In this document: positions 8,129-15,338 of the stretch, in pieces
How positions within the stretch are numbered: position 1 is the first letter of the stretch
Layout of the letters: each line of letters starts with the position of its first letter
DNA from: Ramicandelaber brevisporus
Taxonomy: Eukaryota > Kickxellomycota > Ramicandelaberales > Ramicandelaberaceae
Assembly: GCA_025201865.1 (NCBI GenBank)
Contig: MU603115.1
Span: 2,917-19,780 of the forward strand
Length of the DNA stretch: 16,864 nucleotides
Direction: 5' to 3'
The notes under the pieces: model-generated
The model's database searches: none
Told to the model about the DNA's origin: nothing
The model's input: the letters and a program-made list of their open reading frames with translations, nothing else
Position numbers and translations under genes: made by a program

Positions 8129-8567
8129 CGAAAGAAAACAAGTACGAAAGTGAAAGGTTGTGTAATGTGCGAGAGTATGCCTATGAGAACAGTAAAGTAG
8201 CAAGCTTGGTGTGTAACCCAAAGCTATGGCGTGATGTTAGAGTGTAACAGTGCAACAAAGGAGCTGAAAGAGAGCAGTGAGGGTTGTACAAAACAAACAA
8301 AAGCGTGTAAAGTGGAATCGGAGAGTGTCACTAAAGTATGCTATTAAGGAATTGTGCAAAGAATAGAGGTTGCTGCTGGACAATAGTTTTTCCAGGTTGT
8401 GCGACAGTCCCAGAAGTGTGGAATTGGGACTGAGTGTATAACTGTAAATGTAAGTGTATACAGCGAGTGTCTCCAAAAAAAAAAAGCAAAAGGACTCCAA
8501 GCGGAACTTTTTGAGACTCTCACGCTTTAGTAGATATACACAACGGAGAAAGAGAAGGACAGAGAGA

Positions 8568-8604
8568 GTGTGTGTATGTGTATGTGTAAGTGTACGTGTA
8601 TGTG
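8568..8604. repeat. TG/TA alternating tract in the predicted leader
   Basis: About 37 bp of alternating TG, TA and CG steps on the plus strand (CA-rich and likely unstructured in the minus-strand transcript). It is a degenerate microsatellite. Confidence 0.7.
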
Positions 8605-8657
8605 GATTGATAGATGAGAGTGTATTCGGATTCTTGCAGAAAGGTAGGATTCAATGA

Positions 8658-8810
8658 TGCAAGTGCTGCTCACGCGCACGTTCCGCAGACCTTGCAGTGT
8701 GCACGGATGGAATATCGACTCACTGGCGAGAGTGAGCAAGTGTGGGTGAGTAGAACCCGGTTGCGATGGATGCTTGGTTCCACGTGCAGGCTTTTTGGAT
8801 TGACCTGCAC
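8658..8810 (-). promoter_or_regulatory. Cluster of short inverted repeats inside the predicted leader
   Basis: Three perfect inverted repeats occur within 153 bp: TGCAAG (8658-8663) with CTTGCA (8691-8696); CTCACT (8719-8724) with AGTGAG (8731-8736), loop 6 nt; and GTGCAGG (8784-8790) with CCTGCAC (8804-8810), loop 13 nt. A CACGTG palindrome (8781-8786) overlaps the third. Each could form a hairpin in the transcript. The segment is less purine-biased than its flanks. Function is unknown. Confidence 0.35.
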
Positions 8811-9157
8811 AGATGCCGGAGCGGAAGACGGAATCAAACACAGAATGGTGTGTGAATAGGGTGAGTGTGTTACTGTCAAGAACAACAACGTGCTCCTGCA
8901 GTAAGTGTAAGAGCCAGAGGGCCAGCGAGAGAGATGGAGAAGGAGAGAAAGAAAGATTGAACTGTCTCTGTCCGGTACGTATGGATGCAGTTTGTGTAAA
9001 CTGCGGCCAGTCAGTCAGTCTTGTGGTGTGGGCCGGAGGATGAATGAATGATAATAATGTATCAGGGAATGCAAATGTTGGCAGGGTATACACTACTACT
9101 CCCCCTTTCTTTTCACCAACGGTCCATGATCTTTCTGACATCGATATACCTCGAGTC

Positions 9158-9163
9158 TTTATA
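9158..9163 (-). promoter_or_regulatory. TATA box candidate for the CCCH-like gene
   Basis: Plus-strand TTTATA reads TATAAA on minus. A start about 30 bp downstream would fall near 9125-9135, which coincides with the upstream edge of the ATG-free interval. The agreement of two independent signals is the reason for listing it. Confidence 0.5.
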
Positions 9164-10105
9164 AGTAATGTTCTTGTACTGAGGATTCGGTTGTGAAAGG
9201 GTAGGGCATGTTTCTCTCTCTTTCTCTCGTGTATAGAGAGAGGATGCATACAATATTACTAATTCAGTGACCATTGAGCGTCTCTTTGGTCTTTCCAGCA
9301 CCAACTGGCAAGAAACCACCCTCACTTTTGTTACAAAACAAAATCACACCACCTCCCGCACCCCCCCACCGAGCCATTGACCTCCATTAACGTGTGCGTA
9401 ACTTTGGACGCGAGAATCACCAGGTCGGGTGATGTCCTATACTTTCTCTCATTGTTTTTTTTCACTAATGCTGTTGTTTCTTTACCAGCTACGTCACATT
9501 CTGTCATCCAGTTTGACAGCCATTTCCAATGTTTGTTTCTTTCTTTTTCGCTAGTCAATTAAGTTACGGTTCCTCAAAAGCAATTAATTAAGGAAGATTT
9601 ATCGATGGTGCTCATGCGCACACCCGCACACTGCATCATCCTCCAGCAAAGTAATTGACATGCGCCAAAAGAGAAATGTGAAGCATCATTCAGCTATTGA
9701 CTGTTTGGTGTGTTTACACGTTTCTTGAACTGAGGCTGTCTTGTTGGGGGGGGGGGCAAAAAGAAACATGTGGTATCCATGGCTGCTCAAGGAAGCTGTG
9801 GTGGTGTGTCGCGAAACGAAAAAAGAGTGAAGCTCATTGATGGCTGTACTGTTGATGTAAACAAACAATTAGTGCACACGTATACACATACATACACGCA
9901 CAGGTGTAAAGAAAGGTTATACAGAGTGCTTGAACCTGTAGTTAAAAGTGAATAATACTCTTTTATTAACTGCCATGAAGAGAGATGTATTTTAGAGAAA
10001 AAAAAGAGTGAAAGGAGATGCAGGATTACAACCCAGCCACAGTAACAAGGAGAGGAGAACACATAATGGCTCTGCAATGCTGCGACTTGCCACTGCATTT
10101 TACTT

Positions 10106-10130
10106 GATTTGATTTGATTTGATTTGATTT
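10106..10130 (+). repeat. Five tandem GATTT units upstream of the secreted-protein gene
   Basis: Five exact copies of GATTT run from 10106 to 10130, followed directly by CCTCAACAG, which resembles a 3' splice site. The tract lies 49 to 73 bp before the ATG at 10179, inside the short stretch free of upstream ATG. Confidence 0.9.
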
Positions 10131-10178
10131 CCTCAACAGCTTTACCAAGTGAGCGATTAGTACGCTTTATCCACTACA

Positions 10179-10652
10179 ATGAACCGGCTTGTGTTTATCT
10201 CATTTACGGCAGCGGCGCTTCTCGCCGTGTTGGTGGCGGCATGCTTCATTCCAATTGACTTCTCGCAGCTGCCAGAGAGTGAATGGCCGGCATACTTGCG
10301 TTCGCAACATTCTCTCGCATCAACAGCGGTTGCAGAACCAACTCCATCGCCTGTGAACATCGTCAAACATGAATACAAAAGCGACTTGGAGCAGAATCCG
10401 CAGTTGAAATTGTGCGCAGAGAAGCTGCTGCACGTCATCACGGCCATTGGCGGAACAACGGTGGACAGTGACGATGAGAGAAAGGCTCTTCACTCTTCAT
10501 TTTGCCTTCAATGCGCACGGATACTGGATGATCCGGCGACAGTTCACTCGCTGCCCAATGCAACTCTGCCAGAAGCTCTTCATACGTTCGCGTTTGCGCT
10601 TGTTCAAGAATGCCAACGATCTGGCACAAATCGTAAACTACAGACAGGATAA
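10179..10652 (+). CDS. Small predicted secreted cysteine-containing protein, function unknown
   Basis: A 157-residue protein that I cannot assign to a family. Residues 1-21 form a typical signal peptide: R3, then a hydrophobic core with LLAVLVAA, and small residues for cleavage near 20-22. A single N-terminal membrane anchor is the alternative. The mature part has a short P/T-rich segment (50-58), then a region with C79, C109, C112 and C145, including a C-x2-C pair, spaced so that two disulfides are possible. N126-A-T is a possible N-glycosylation site. The pattern recalls small secreted proteins and loosely the saposin fold, but it has four rather than six cysteines and no further support. 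No upstream ATG occurs in the ~100 bp before the start, and an AATAAA follows 61 nt past the stop, both consistent with a real gene. Confidence 0.7.
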   Translation: MNRLVFISFTAAALLAVLVAACFIPIDFSQLPESEWPAYLRSQHSLASTAVAEPTPSPVNIVKHEYKSDLEQNPQLKLCAEKLLHVITAIGGTTVDSDDERKALHSSFCLQCARILDDPATVHSLPNATLPEALHTFAFALVQECQRSGTNRKLQTG

Positions 10653-10712
10653 AGAGAAAGATAGAAAGAAAGGAAAAAAAAGTAACGAAGTTAAAGTAAA
10701 TCAAAAAACAGA

Positions 10713-10718
10713 AATAAA
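10713..10718 (+). terminator. Possible poly(A) signal AATAAA of the secreted-protein gene
   Basis: An exact AATAAA lies 61 nt past the stop at 10652 in an A-rich stretch, 32 bp before the end of the convergent Sec5 gene. Confidence 0.45.
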
Positions 10719-10749
10719 GAGTAATAGTAAAAAAGGAGAGTTAGAATGG

Positions 10750-13700
10750 TTAAGATGATGAAGACGATGTGGAACTGGAGGAAGTTGCACTCTTGAAGCA
10801 ACGGAACTGCATTGATGTGCGCTTCATGTGAATCAAGACCAATTTCTTGACCAAGCTCCACTGCTGCTGAGTGAGTTCACCCTTTGCATTGGTGCGAATG
10901 ATAGTTTCGCTGATACTGCCGTTTGCTGAAGATGCATTTCCATCATCGGATGGGTTCACGCGACCGTGTCGATTCGACGAGGTGTCATTACTGCCGCCGC
11001 CGCCACTGCCACCTGATGAGGCTGAGGAACACAGCGAAGAATCGTTTGATGCAACATGTCCAAATATAGATGTCACGTAACCAACCAATCGAGCAAAGTT
11101 ATCATGAGAGTCGCGAGACTCGTACGCGGTCAACACAGCTCGCATAAACTCAGCTTCCACAATTGCACGAATCATGCCGCCTTCTCCAAACACGTCGATT
11201 TGTCTGAATGACTCCAGCATGCTCTGGGATACTGCTTGCAGCAGCTCACGAATGACGCGGTGAACCAGCTTCGGCACGTTACCAACAGTGACGCCAGACA
11301 CTTCAGCATGTACATTGACGATATAAAGCAAAGCTTGGACAATGTATGGATGGATAGCCGAGTTACCAATTGTGCTTTGCTGATGTGGCTGCGGTACTTC
11401 TGCGACAGCCCAGTTGTATCCGCCAGTGAGGATTCCGTCTTGAATGATGGCGGTGACTTGGCGAGCGCGCTGGCGGACATAAAGCGAGAGGAGACCAGAG
11501 TCCAGTCGACGGGCTGCGGCTTCCAGCAGAGCACGATCAGGCTCAATGTCGATGCGGAACGCACGGGCAAATTGATGGAAGATGTCGGGCATAACAGTGT
11601 CGCGCAGCTGGGCCAGGTTGCACAATGTAACAAGGACACGGAAGACATCGCGGCCACCTTCGTCAGATGTGGCGCGTGCAGATTCAGCAACAATCGATCG
11701 CTGTGCAACAATGTTGTCAAACAATGAAGTATCTAAATCTGAGGTTGATGAGGCTGCTGGACCACCAGATAAAATGTCATCGATAACACCAATGCCACAG
11801 ATGTTGCCGAGAGCAAGAGCATGCATGTGGTCCAAAACTGCAAACAATGATGCAATGAAGCTAGAGCGCAGTGCCTGGATGGCTGGTCTGGATAGTACAA
11901 CCATGTTCGACGCTGCATTGCGGCCGCCTTGATCACTTCCATCCTCGTTTGAACCATTCTCTCCAATTATGTGGGCAGCATGGATTTGATGAAGAGCAGA
12001 CAACACCGTCCGCAAAAGTCGCCAGAACAGCACAACATACTCAGTTGCAATGACGTTCTTATCAATTCCACCAAGAACAGATCTGGCACGTCTGAGAGCA
12101 CCGCCTCCGCCTCCAGATGCACCGGCGCCGCTAGAAGTACTGCTATTTCCACCGATCACAGCGGTTGGAGGATCCAGAGTGAATACAAGGCGCCATGTCT
12201 CGTGTAAATACAAATGGGAGATATCAGACTGGAACTGAGAGGTCAGATACAATATGCATCCATTACGCAGAGAATCGACGAGCGATCTAAAGTTAGATGC
12301 AACTTCATCGGATATACGCAGAGTGATTGTATCGTTGGCACAGGATACAACCGTGTCAATGGCTGTGCACATAAAATGCGACGATATCACCGAATGAACC
12401 GCTGGCAATGCATATGTAGCTGGAGGCGATACTGCCGATGGATCAGTCTCTTCAGTTGATGCGGCTGAGTTGCCATCAGTGCGAGTGTGTAACTGCTGGC
12501 GCATCATGGCTGCAATGGACGATGGGGGAGATGGAGGCACAACACGCAGTACAGCCGCAACCAGCGTGGCATATTTATACAATATCTCATCAACCATATC
12601 CTGGCACTGCTGGATCTCACGGAAGTTAATTGCGAGACGTCTGCGACGACCTCCACCACTGCTGCTATTTCCACCAGCACCGCCGCCTCCACCGCCTCCG
12701 CCGTGGTCTCTAGAGTCTGAAGCACCAACTGCACCAGTTCCATTATTGTCATCAGACTTGGGAGCAGAGTATCTCTTTTCCAGGAAGGCTTTGGACAATC
12801 GCCAGAAATCAGGCATTGTGCGCAAAATAACATCCGAGAGCGACTTTACTGCAAGCTGAATTGTCTGCCACTTTTGATATCCGGGATTGCGTCCAAATAT
12901 CGCCTCTAGCTCTATTGGATCATTAATATTCATGGCACGGCGTAGCTCTACTGCACGTCTAAGAGCAGCCATGTCCTCAGGCTCCTTGGCATTGCTTGAC
13001 TGCGACTGCTGATTGAATGCATTCATCCGGGCCAAATGAGTAGTGTAGGCATCCTGCAGCTGCCCAAGAATCCACTTGTGCTGATTACGATGGCAAATTG
13101 CCACTGGGTCTTCAGGCTCAACTGGCGGTTTAGACGGGTCAGCTGTGCTTCGTGGAGGTGCTGTAGTTGACAATCTATTGAGCTCCACCAAGCTTTGAAT
13201 GTGACGCTCTTGTTGATCCAATGAACGAGACGCAATGCCCAATTCTCTGTGCAATTCATGTCTGCAAACATCAATGCAATCCTGGACTTCATCCCAAATT
13301 TTGCCCAGTAACTTCCCTATTCCATTTTCATTTCCACTGCTAATACTATTATTGATGCTCTGCTGGAACAATAACAATCCCTTCCGGTATTCTCTGATAG
13401 TGGCTTCGTAATTGTGTTTGGCAACCAATTCCATCAGTCTACTTGGCAAGTTGAAGAAGAACCGATATCTCTCCACAATGTTTAGAGTTGCTCTGATTTT
13501 CTCAGCACGCGCTCTTCTTTCCACAATTGGGTTGTAAACTTCGTCTGCGCAGTCTGACGCGTTTCTTAGAGTGTTGAACAGCTGAGATGTTCCATATTGT
13601 CTACGCTCATTCAGCCAGTTGTGATGCATATCTTCATAAACTTCATCCATTCTATTTCTAGCTGAAACAAACTTGTCAAAGTCCCGCTGCACTAACGTTC

Positions 13701-14469
13701 TCAAGTTGGCTGATTCATGCGTTGCCTTCTCTCTTAATCTGCGCGCTCCCAGCCGCAAATCATTGAACGATGTGCCTGAATGAACATCCTGCAGGAAATC
13801 GCGAGGCGAGAACAGTCGACTTGAGACACTGTATCTCGCCACAGTGTTGTAATCACGCTGCTCTTCTGGACTGAGATGGTCAAATATCGATCGATACACT
13901 CCAAGCGGATCATCATTCTTCAAGTTACGCACGTCCACATCTGCTCCACGACCGCGTCTATGTAATCTGCTGCCGGATGGCCCATCTTCTTCCTCTTCCG
14001 CGCCTTCTTCATCTTCGTCGCCATCTCCAGATACAACTGCAGAGCCAGATACTGATCCAACGCCACCTGGGCCACCGCCATCGCCAGCCCGATTCGATCC
14101 ACCTGCGTGTCCAGCTGAACCACCTCCACCTTTAGCCATAATAAGCTGTTCCTGGCGCAGCTGTATTCCCATATCGCCTGCCAGGCCCTCAATACTAACA
14201 CCGGCCACACCGCCGTCTTCATTCCCGCTTCGCTGTTGCTGCTGCTGACGACGCGATCTTCCACCTGAGCCATCGCCCTTACTACTCTTCCCGCCAGATG
14301 CGTGGCTCGAGTCAAAGCCAGTAACATCTGGACCTTCGCCAGGCGCGCTCCACGTTGCAAGACCAAAGTCGTTGAGCTGGTAGAACTTTAAGATCTCTGC
14401 GTCGTCTACATCAGGCGCTGTTGGCGGCTCAACAGGCGCTACCCGCATAGACCCTCCTCTGCGTGACAT
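10750..14469 (-). CDS. SEC5: Exocyst complex component Sec5 (EXOC2)
   Basis: A 1,239-residue protein, longer than the ~920-970 of human and budding yeast Sec5. The extreme N terminus has the short fungal Sec5 motif (ILKFYQLND, 26-34), then a long Gly-, Gln- and acid-rich disordered insert (about 45-180). The core begins at DDPLGVYRSIF (186-196). The diagnostic block is SRLFSPRDFLQDVHSGTSF (217-235), followed by LVQRDFDKFVSARNRMDEVYEDM (259-281), as in Sec5 N-terminal domains. Further on, VLVTLCNLAQLRDTVMPDIF (945-964) matches the C-terminal helical bundle. Gly/Ser-rich insertions at about 575-610, 772-790 and near 1140-1190, plus a terminal Ser run, explain the extra length. The exocyst tethers secretory vesicles to the plasma membrane, in fungi at growth sites; Sec5 links Sec6, Sec3 and Sec8 and is a Ral target in animals. 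The start ATG is at 14467-14469. Confidence 0.92.
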   Translation of the reverse strand: MSRRGGSMRVAPVEPPTAPDVDDAEILKFYQLNDFGLATWSAPGEGPDVTGFDSSHASGGKSSKGDGSGGRSRRQQQQQRSGNEDGGVAGVSIEGLAGDMGIQLRQEQLIMAKGGGGSAGHAGGSNRAGDGGGPGGVGSVSGSAVVSGDGDEDEEGAEEEEDGPSGSRLHRRGRGADVDVRNLKNDDPLGVYRSIFDHLSPEEQRDYNTVARYSVSSRLFSPRDFLQDVHSGTSFNDLRLGARRLREKATHESANLRTLVQRDFDKFVSARNRMDEVYEDMHHNWLNERRQYGTSQLFNTLRNASDCADEVYNPIVERRARAEKIRATLNIVERYRFFFNLPSRLMELVAKHNYEATIREYRKGLLLFQQSINNSISSGNENGIGKLLGKIWDEVQDCIDVCRHELHRELGIASRSLDQQERHIQSLVELNRLSTTAPPRSTADPSKPPVEPEDPVAICHRNQHKWILGQLQDAYTTHLARMNAFNQQSQSSNAKEPEDMAALRRAVELRRAMNINDPIELEAIFGRNPGYQKWQTIQLAVKSLSDVILRTMPDFWRLSKAFLEKRYSAPKSDDNNGTGAVGASDSRDHGGGGGGGGAGGNSSSGGGRRRRLAINFREIQQCQDMVDEILYKYATLVAAVLRVVPPSPPSSIAAMMRQQLHTRTDGNSAASTEETDPSAVSPPATYALPAVHSVISSHFMCTAIDTVVSCANDTITLRISDEVASNFRSLVDSLRNGCILYLTSQFQSDISHLYLHETWRLVFTLDPPTAVIGGNSSTSSGAGASGGGGGALRRARSVLGGIDKNVIATEYVVLFWRLLRTVLSALHQIHAAHIIGENGSNEDGSDQGGRNAASNMVVLSRPAIQALRSSFIASLFAVLDHMHALALGNICGIGVIDDILSGGPAASSTSDLDTSLFDNIVAQRSIVAESARATSDEGGRDVFRVLVTLCNLAQLRDTVMPDIFHQFARAFRIDIEPDRALLEAAARRLDSGLLSLYVRQRARQVTAIIQDGILTGGYNWAVAEVPQPHQQSTIGNSAIHPYIVQALLYIVNVHAEVSGVTVGNVPKLVHRVIRELLQAVSQSMLESFRQIDVFGEGGMIRAIVEAEFMRAVLTAYESRDSHDNFARLVGYVTSIFGHVASNDSSLCSSASSGGSGGGGSNDTSSNRHGRVNPSDDGNASSANGSISETIIRTNAKGELTQQQWSLVKKLVLIHMKRTSMQFRCFKSATSSSSTSSSSS

Positions 14470-14550
14470 TACACTTCAAAAGAGTATTAGAAGAAAAAGA
14501 ACAAAATGAAAATAGCAGAGAGAGAAGGCAAACACTCCATTCACACATTA

Positions 14551-14580
14551 ACGTATACACATACACGAATACACGAATAC
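14551..14580. repeat. CA/TA-rich tract upstream of Sec5
   Basis: Alternating ACGTATACACATACA followed by two ACGAATAC units, about 80 bp upstream of the Sec5 start. The same 15-mer occurs at 9878-9892. Confidence 0.6.
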
Positions 14581-14599
14581 TTACAAGTCAACTCATTTC

Positions 14600-15205
14600 T
14601 TATCTCAACCGTGTGCTTCCACTAGCACCACCGTTGCCCTTGCCTTTGCCTTTGCCTTTACCACTCCAAGGCGACTGTGACGGTGGCGGCTCCAGTGTTG
14701 CTGGTTCGTCAGGAACGTCAACATGTTCCCATTTGGTCCGCTCTCGGTCAATTCGCTTCTTTATCGCTCTTTCGTCCTGCTTTTTGGCAATGTCTTTAGG
14801 CGGTACAAAGTTTGACGACATGATGCGCCTGACTGCTTCGTACGAGACACCAAACCGCTGACACAGCCGTGCAAATGTCCAATACTCGGGGTCTTCGGAG
14901 GCCAAAAGGCGCATGCTCTCCATGGAGCTGCGGGTTATTCTCTTTGCTGGCGACCAGGTTTTGCCTTCGAGTTTGGTCTTCAACTCGGAGCGACGTTGTC
15001 TCCACCGCTCTTCAGACTCGTCGTCATCTCGACTACTTCTGCTTCTGGTGTTACTGCTGCTGCTGCTGTTTCTGCTGGTGTTGCTCCCAGCTTTAGGAGT
15101 GTAGTGTCGTAGCTGATTACCAGCCAGCAATAGTGGCTGCTGGACTGGCACAAGTCTGTTCAACAACGGCGATAACTTGGTCAAAGACTGTTTTGAAAGG
15201 CGCAT
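14600..15205 (-). CDS. RRG9: Rrg9/neugrin-like mitochondrial protein
   Basis: A 201-residue protein. The first ~58 residues contain K and R and no acidic residue, with an RHY motif at 33-35 that suits mitochondrial presequence cleavage. A Ser/Asn/Arg-rich spacer follows (40-60). The conserved neugrin/Rrg9 core spans about 68-160: WRQRRSELKTKLEGKTWSPAKRITRSSMESMRLL, then FARLCQRFGVSYEAVRRIM and SSNFVPPKD, a helix-turn-helix-like region. The tail has four consecutive GK dipeptides (182-189). Rrg9 is required for respiratory growth and mitochondrial DNA maintenance in yeast; human neugrin acts in mitochondrial 16S rRNA handling. The start ATG is at 15203-15205, and the gene lies between Sec5 and the bHLH gene on the same strand. 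Length and core order fit the family well. I am fairly sure of the family and less sure of the molecular role. Confidence 0.85.
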   Translation of the reverse strand: MRLSKQSLTKLSPLLNRLVPVQQPLLLAGNQLRHYTPKAGSNTSRNSSSSSNTRSRSSRDDDESEERWRQRRSELKTKLEGKTWSPAKRITRSSMESMRLLASEDPEYWTFARLCQRFGVSYEAVRRIMSSNFVPPKDIAKKQDERAIKKRIDRERTKWEHVDVPDEPATLEPPPSQSPWSGKGKGKGKGNGGASGSTRLR

Positions 15206-15291
15206 TTTTTCTTTTGTTTAAAAAAAGAAGTGGAATCGAAAACGGAAAAAAGGTGGAATGAAAAAGAGGTACAAAGTGTCCAATGTTGGCC

Positions 15292-15330
15292 GGATGGAAT
15301 GGATGGAATGGATGGATGGATGAGATGGAT
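15292..15330 (+). repeat. GGATGGAAT/GGATGG minisatellite
   Basis: Two GGATGGAAT units followed by GGATGGATGGATG and a degenerate unit, between the bHLH stop and the Rrg9 start. It lies in the 3' region of the former and the promoter of the latter. No function is evident. Confidence 0.8.
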
Positions 15331-15338
15331 TGGTATGT

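Larger units (their letters stand above)
8020..9124 (-). promoter_or_regulatory. Predicted 1.1-kb ATG-free 5' leader of the CCCH-like gene
   Basis: In these 1,105 bp the trinucleotide CAT never occurs on the plus strand, so the minus strand has no ATG. About 12 to 17 would be expected by chance from the base composition. The plus strand of the same interval has about thirty ATGs. CAT reappears at 9125-9127 and is then frequent. No ACTTAC or ACATAC (reverse complements of common fungal splice donors) is present, so the leader is probably unspliced. Inside it are a 44-nt pyrimidine run in the sense direction near the start codon, a CA/TA tract, an A11/T11 run (8475-8485) and three short inverted repeats. 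Transcription itself is inferred. Confidence 0.65.
8020..10178. other. 2.16-kb gene-free divergent interval, mostly leader and promoter sequence
   Basis: No frame here has coding character. The left half (8020-9124) is purine-rich on plus, free of ATG on minus, and best read as the 5' leader of the CCCH-like gene. The right half (9125-10178) has frequent ATG on both strands and looks like promoter DNA. It contains a TATAAA on minus (9158-9163), a bZIP-type ACGTCA half site (9491-9496), CCAAT (9526-9530), C7 (9361-9367) and G11 (9746-9756) runs, a CA/TA tract (about 9873-9900) and five GATTT units (10106-10130). I found no tRNA box A/B pair, 5S gene or snRNA signature on either strand. Confidence 0.6.

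Noticed and set aside
7782-8221. Upstream open frames overlapping the CCCH-like start
   Set aside because: They begin at TTG, not ATG. With no ATG in the leader, there is no conventional upstream reading frame.
8781-8786. CACGTG E-box as a target of the bHLH factor in this window
   Set aside because: The same hexamer also occurs in coding DNA (474-479), so a single site carries no weight without binding data.
8527-9249. 240-codon open frame on minus
   Set aside because: It has no domain, is S/H/L-rich from simple sequence, and its start at 9249 precedes the predicted transcription start. Between 8020 and 9124 the minus strand has no internal ATG, which fits a leader and not a protein.
8020-10178. 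Possible tRNA, 5S, U-snRNA or snoRNA gene
   Set aside because: No box A/box B pair, no conserved U1, U2 or U6 core, and no convincing C/D box pair on either strand by eye. A covariance-model search would be decisive.
13920-14366. 148-codon minus frame overlapping the Sec5 N terminus
   Set aside because: It is a shifted frame over Gly-rich Sec5 codons with no recognisable domain.
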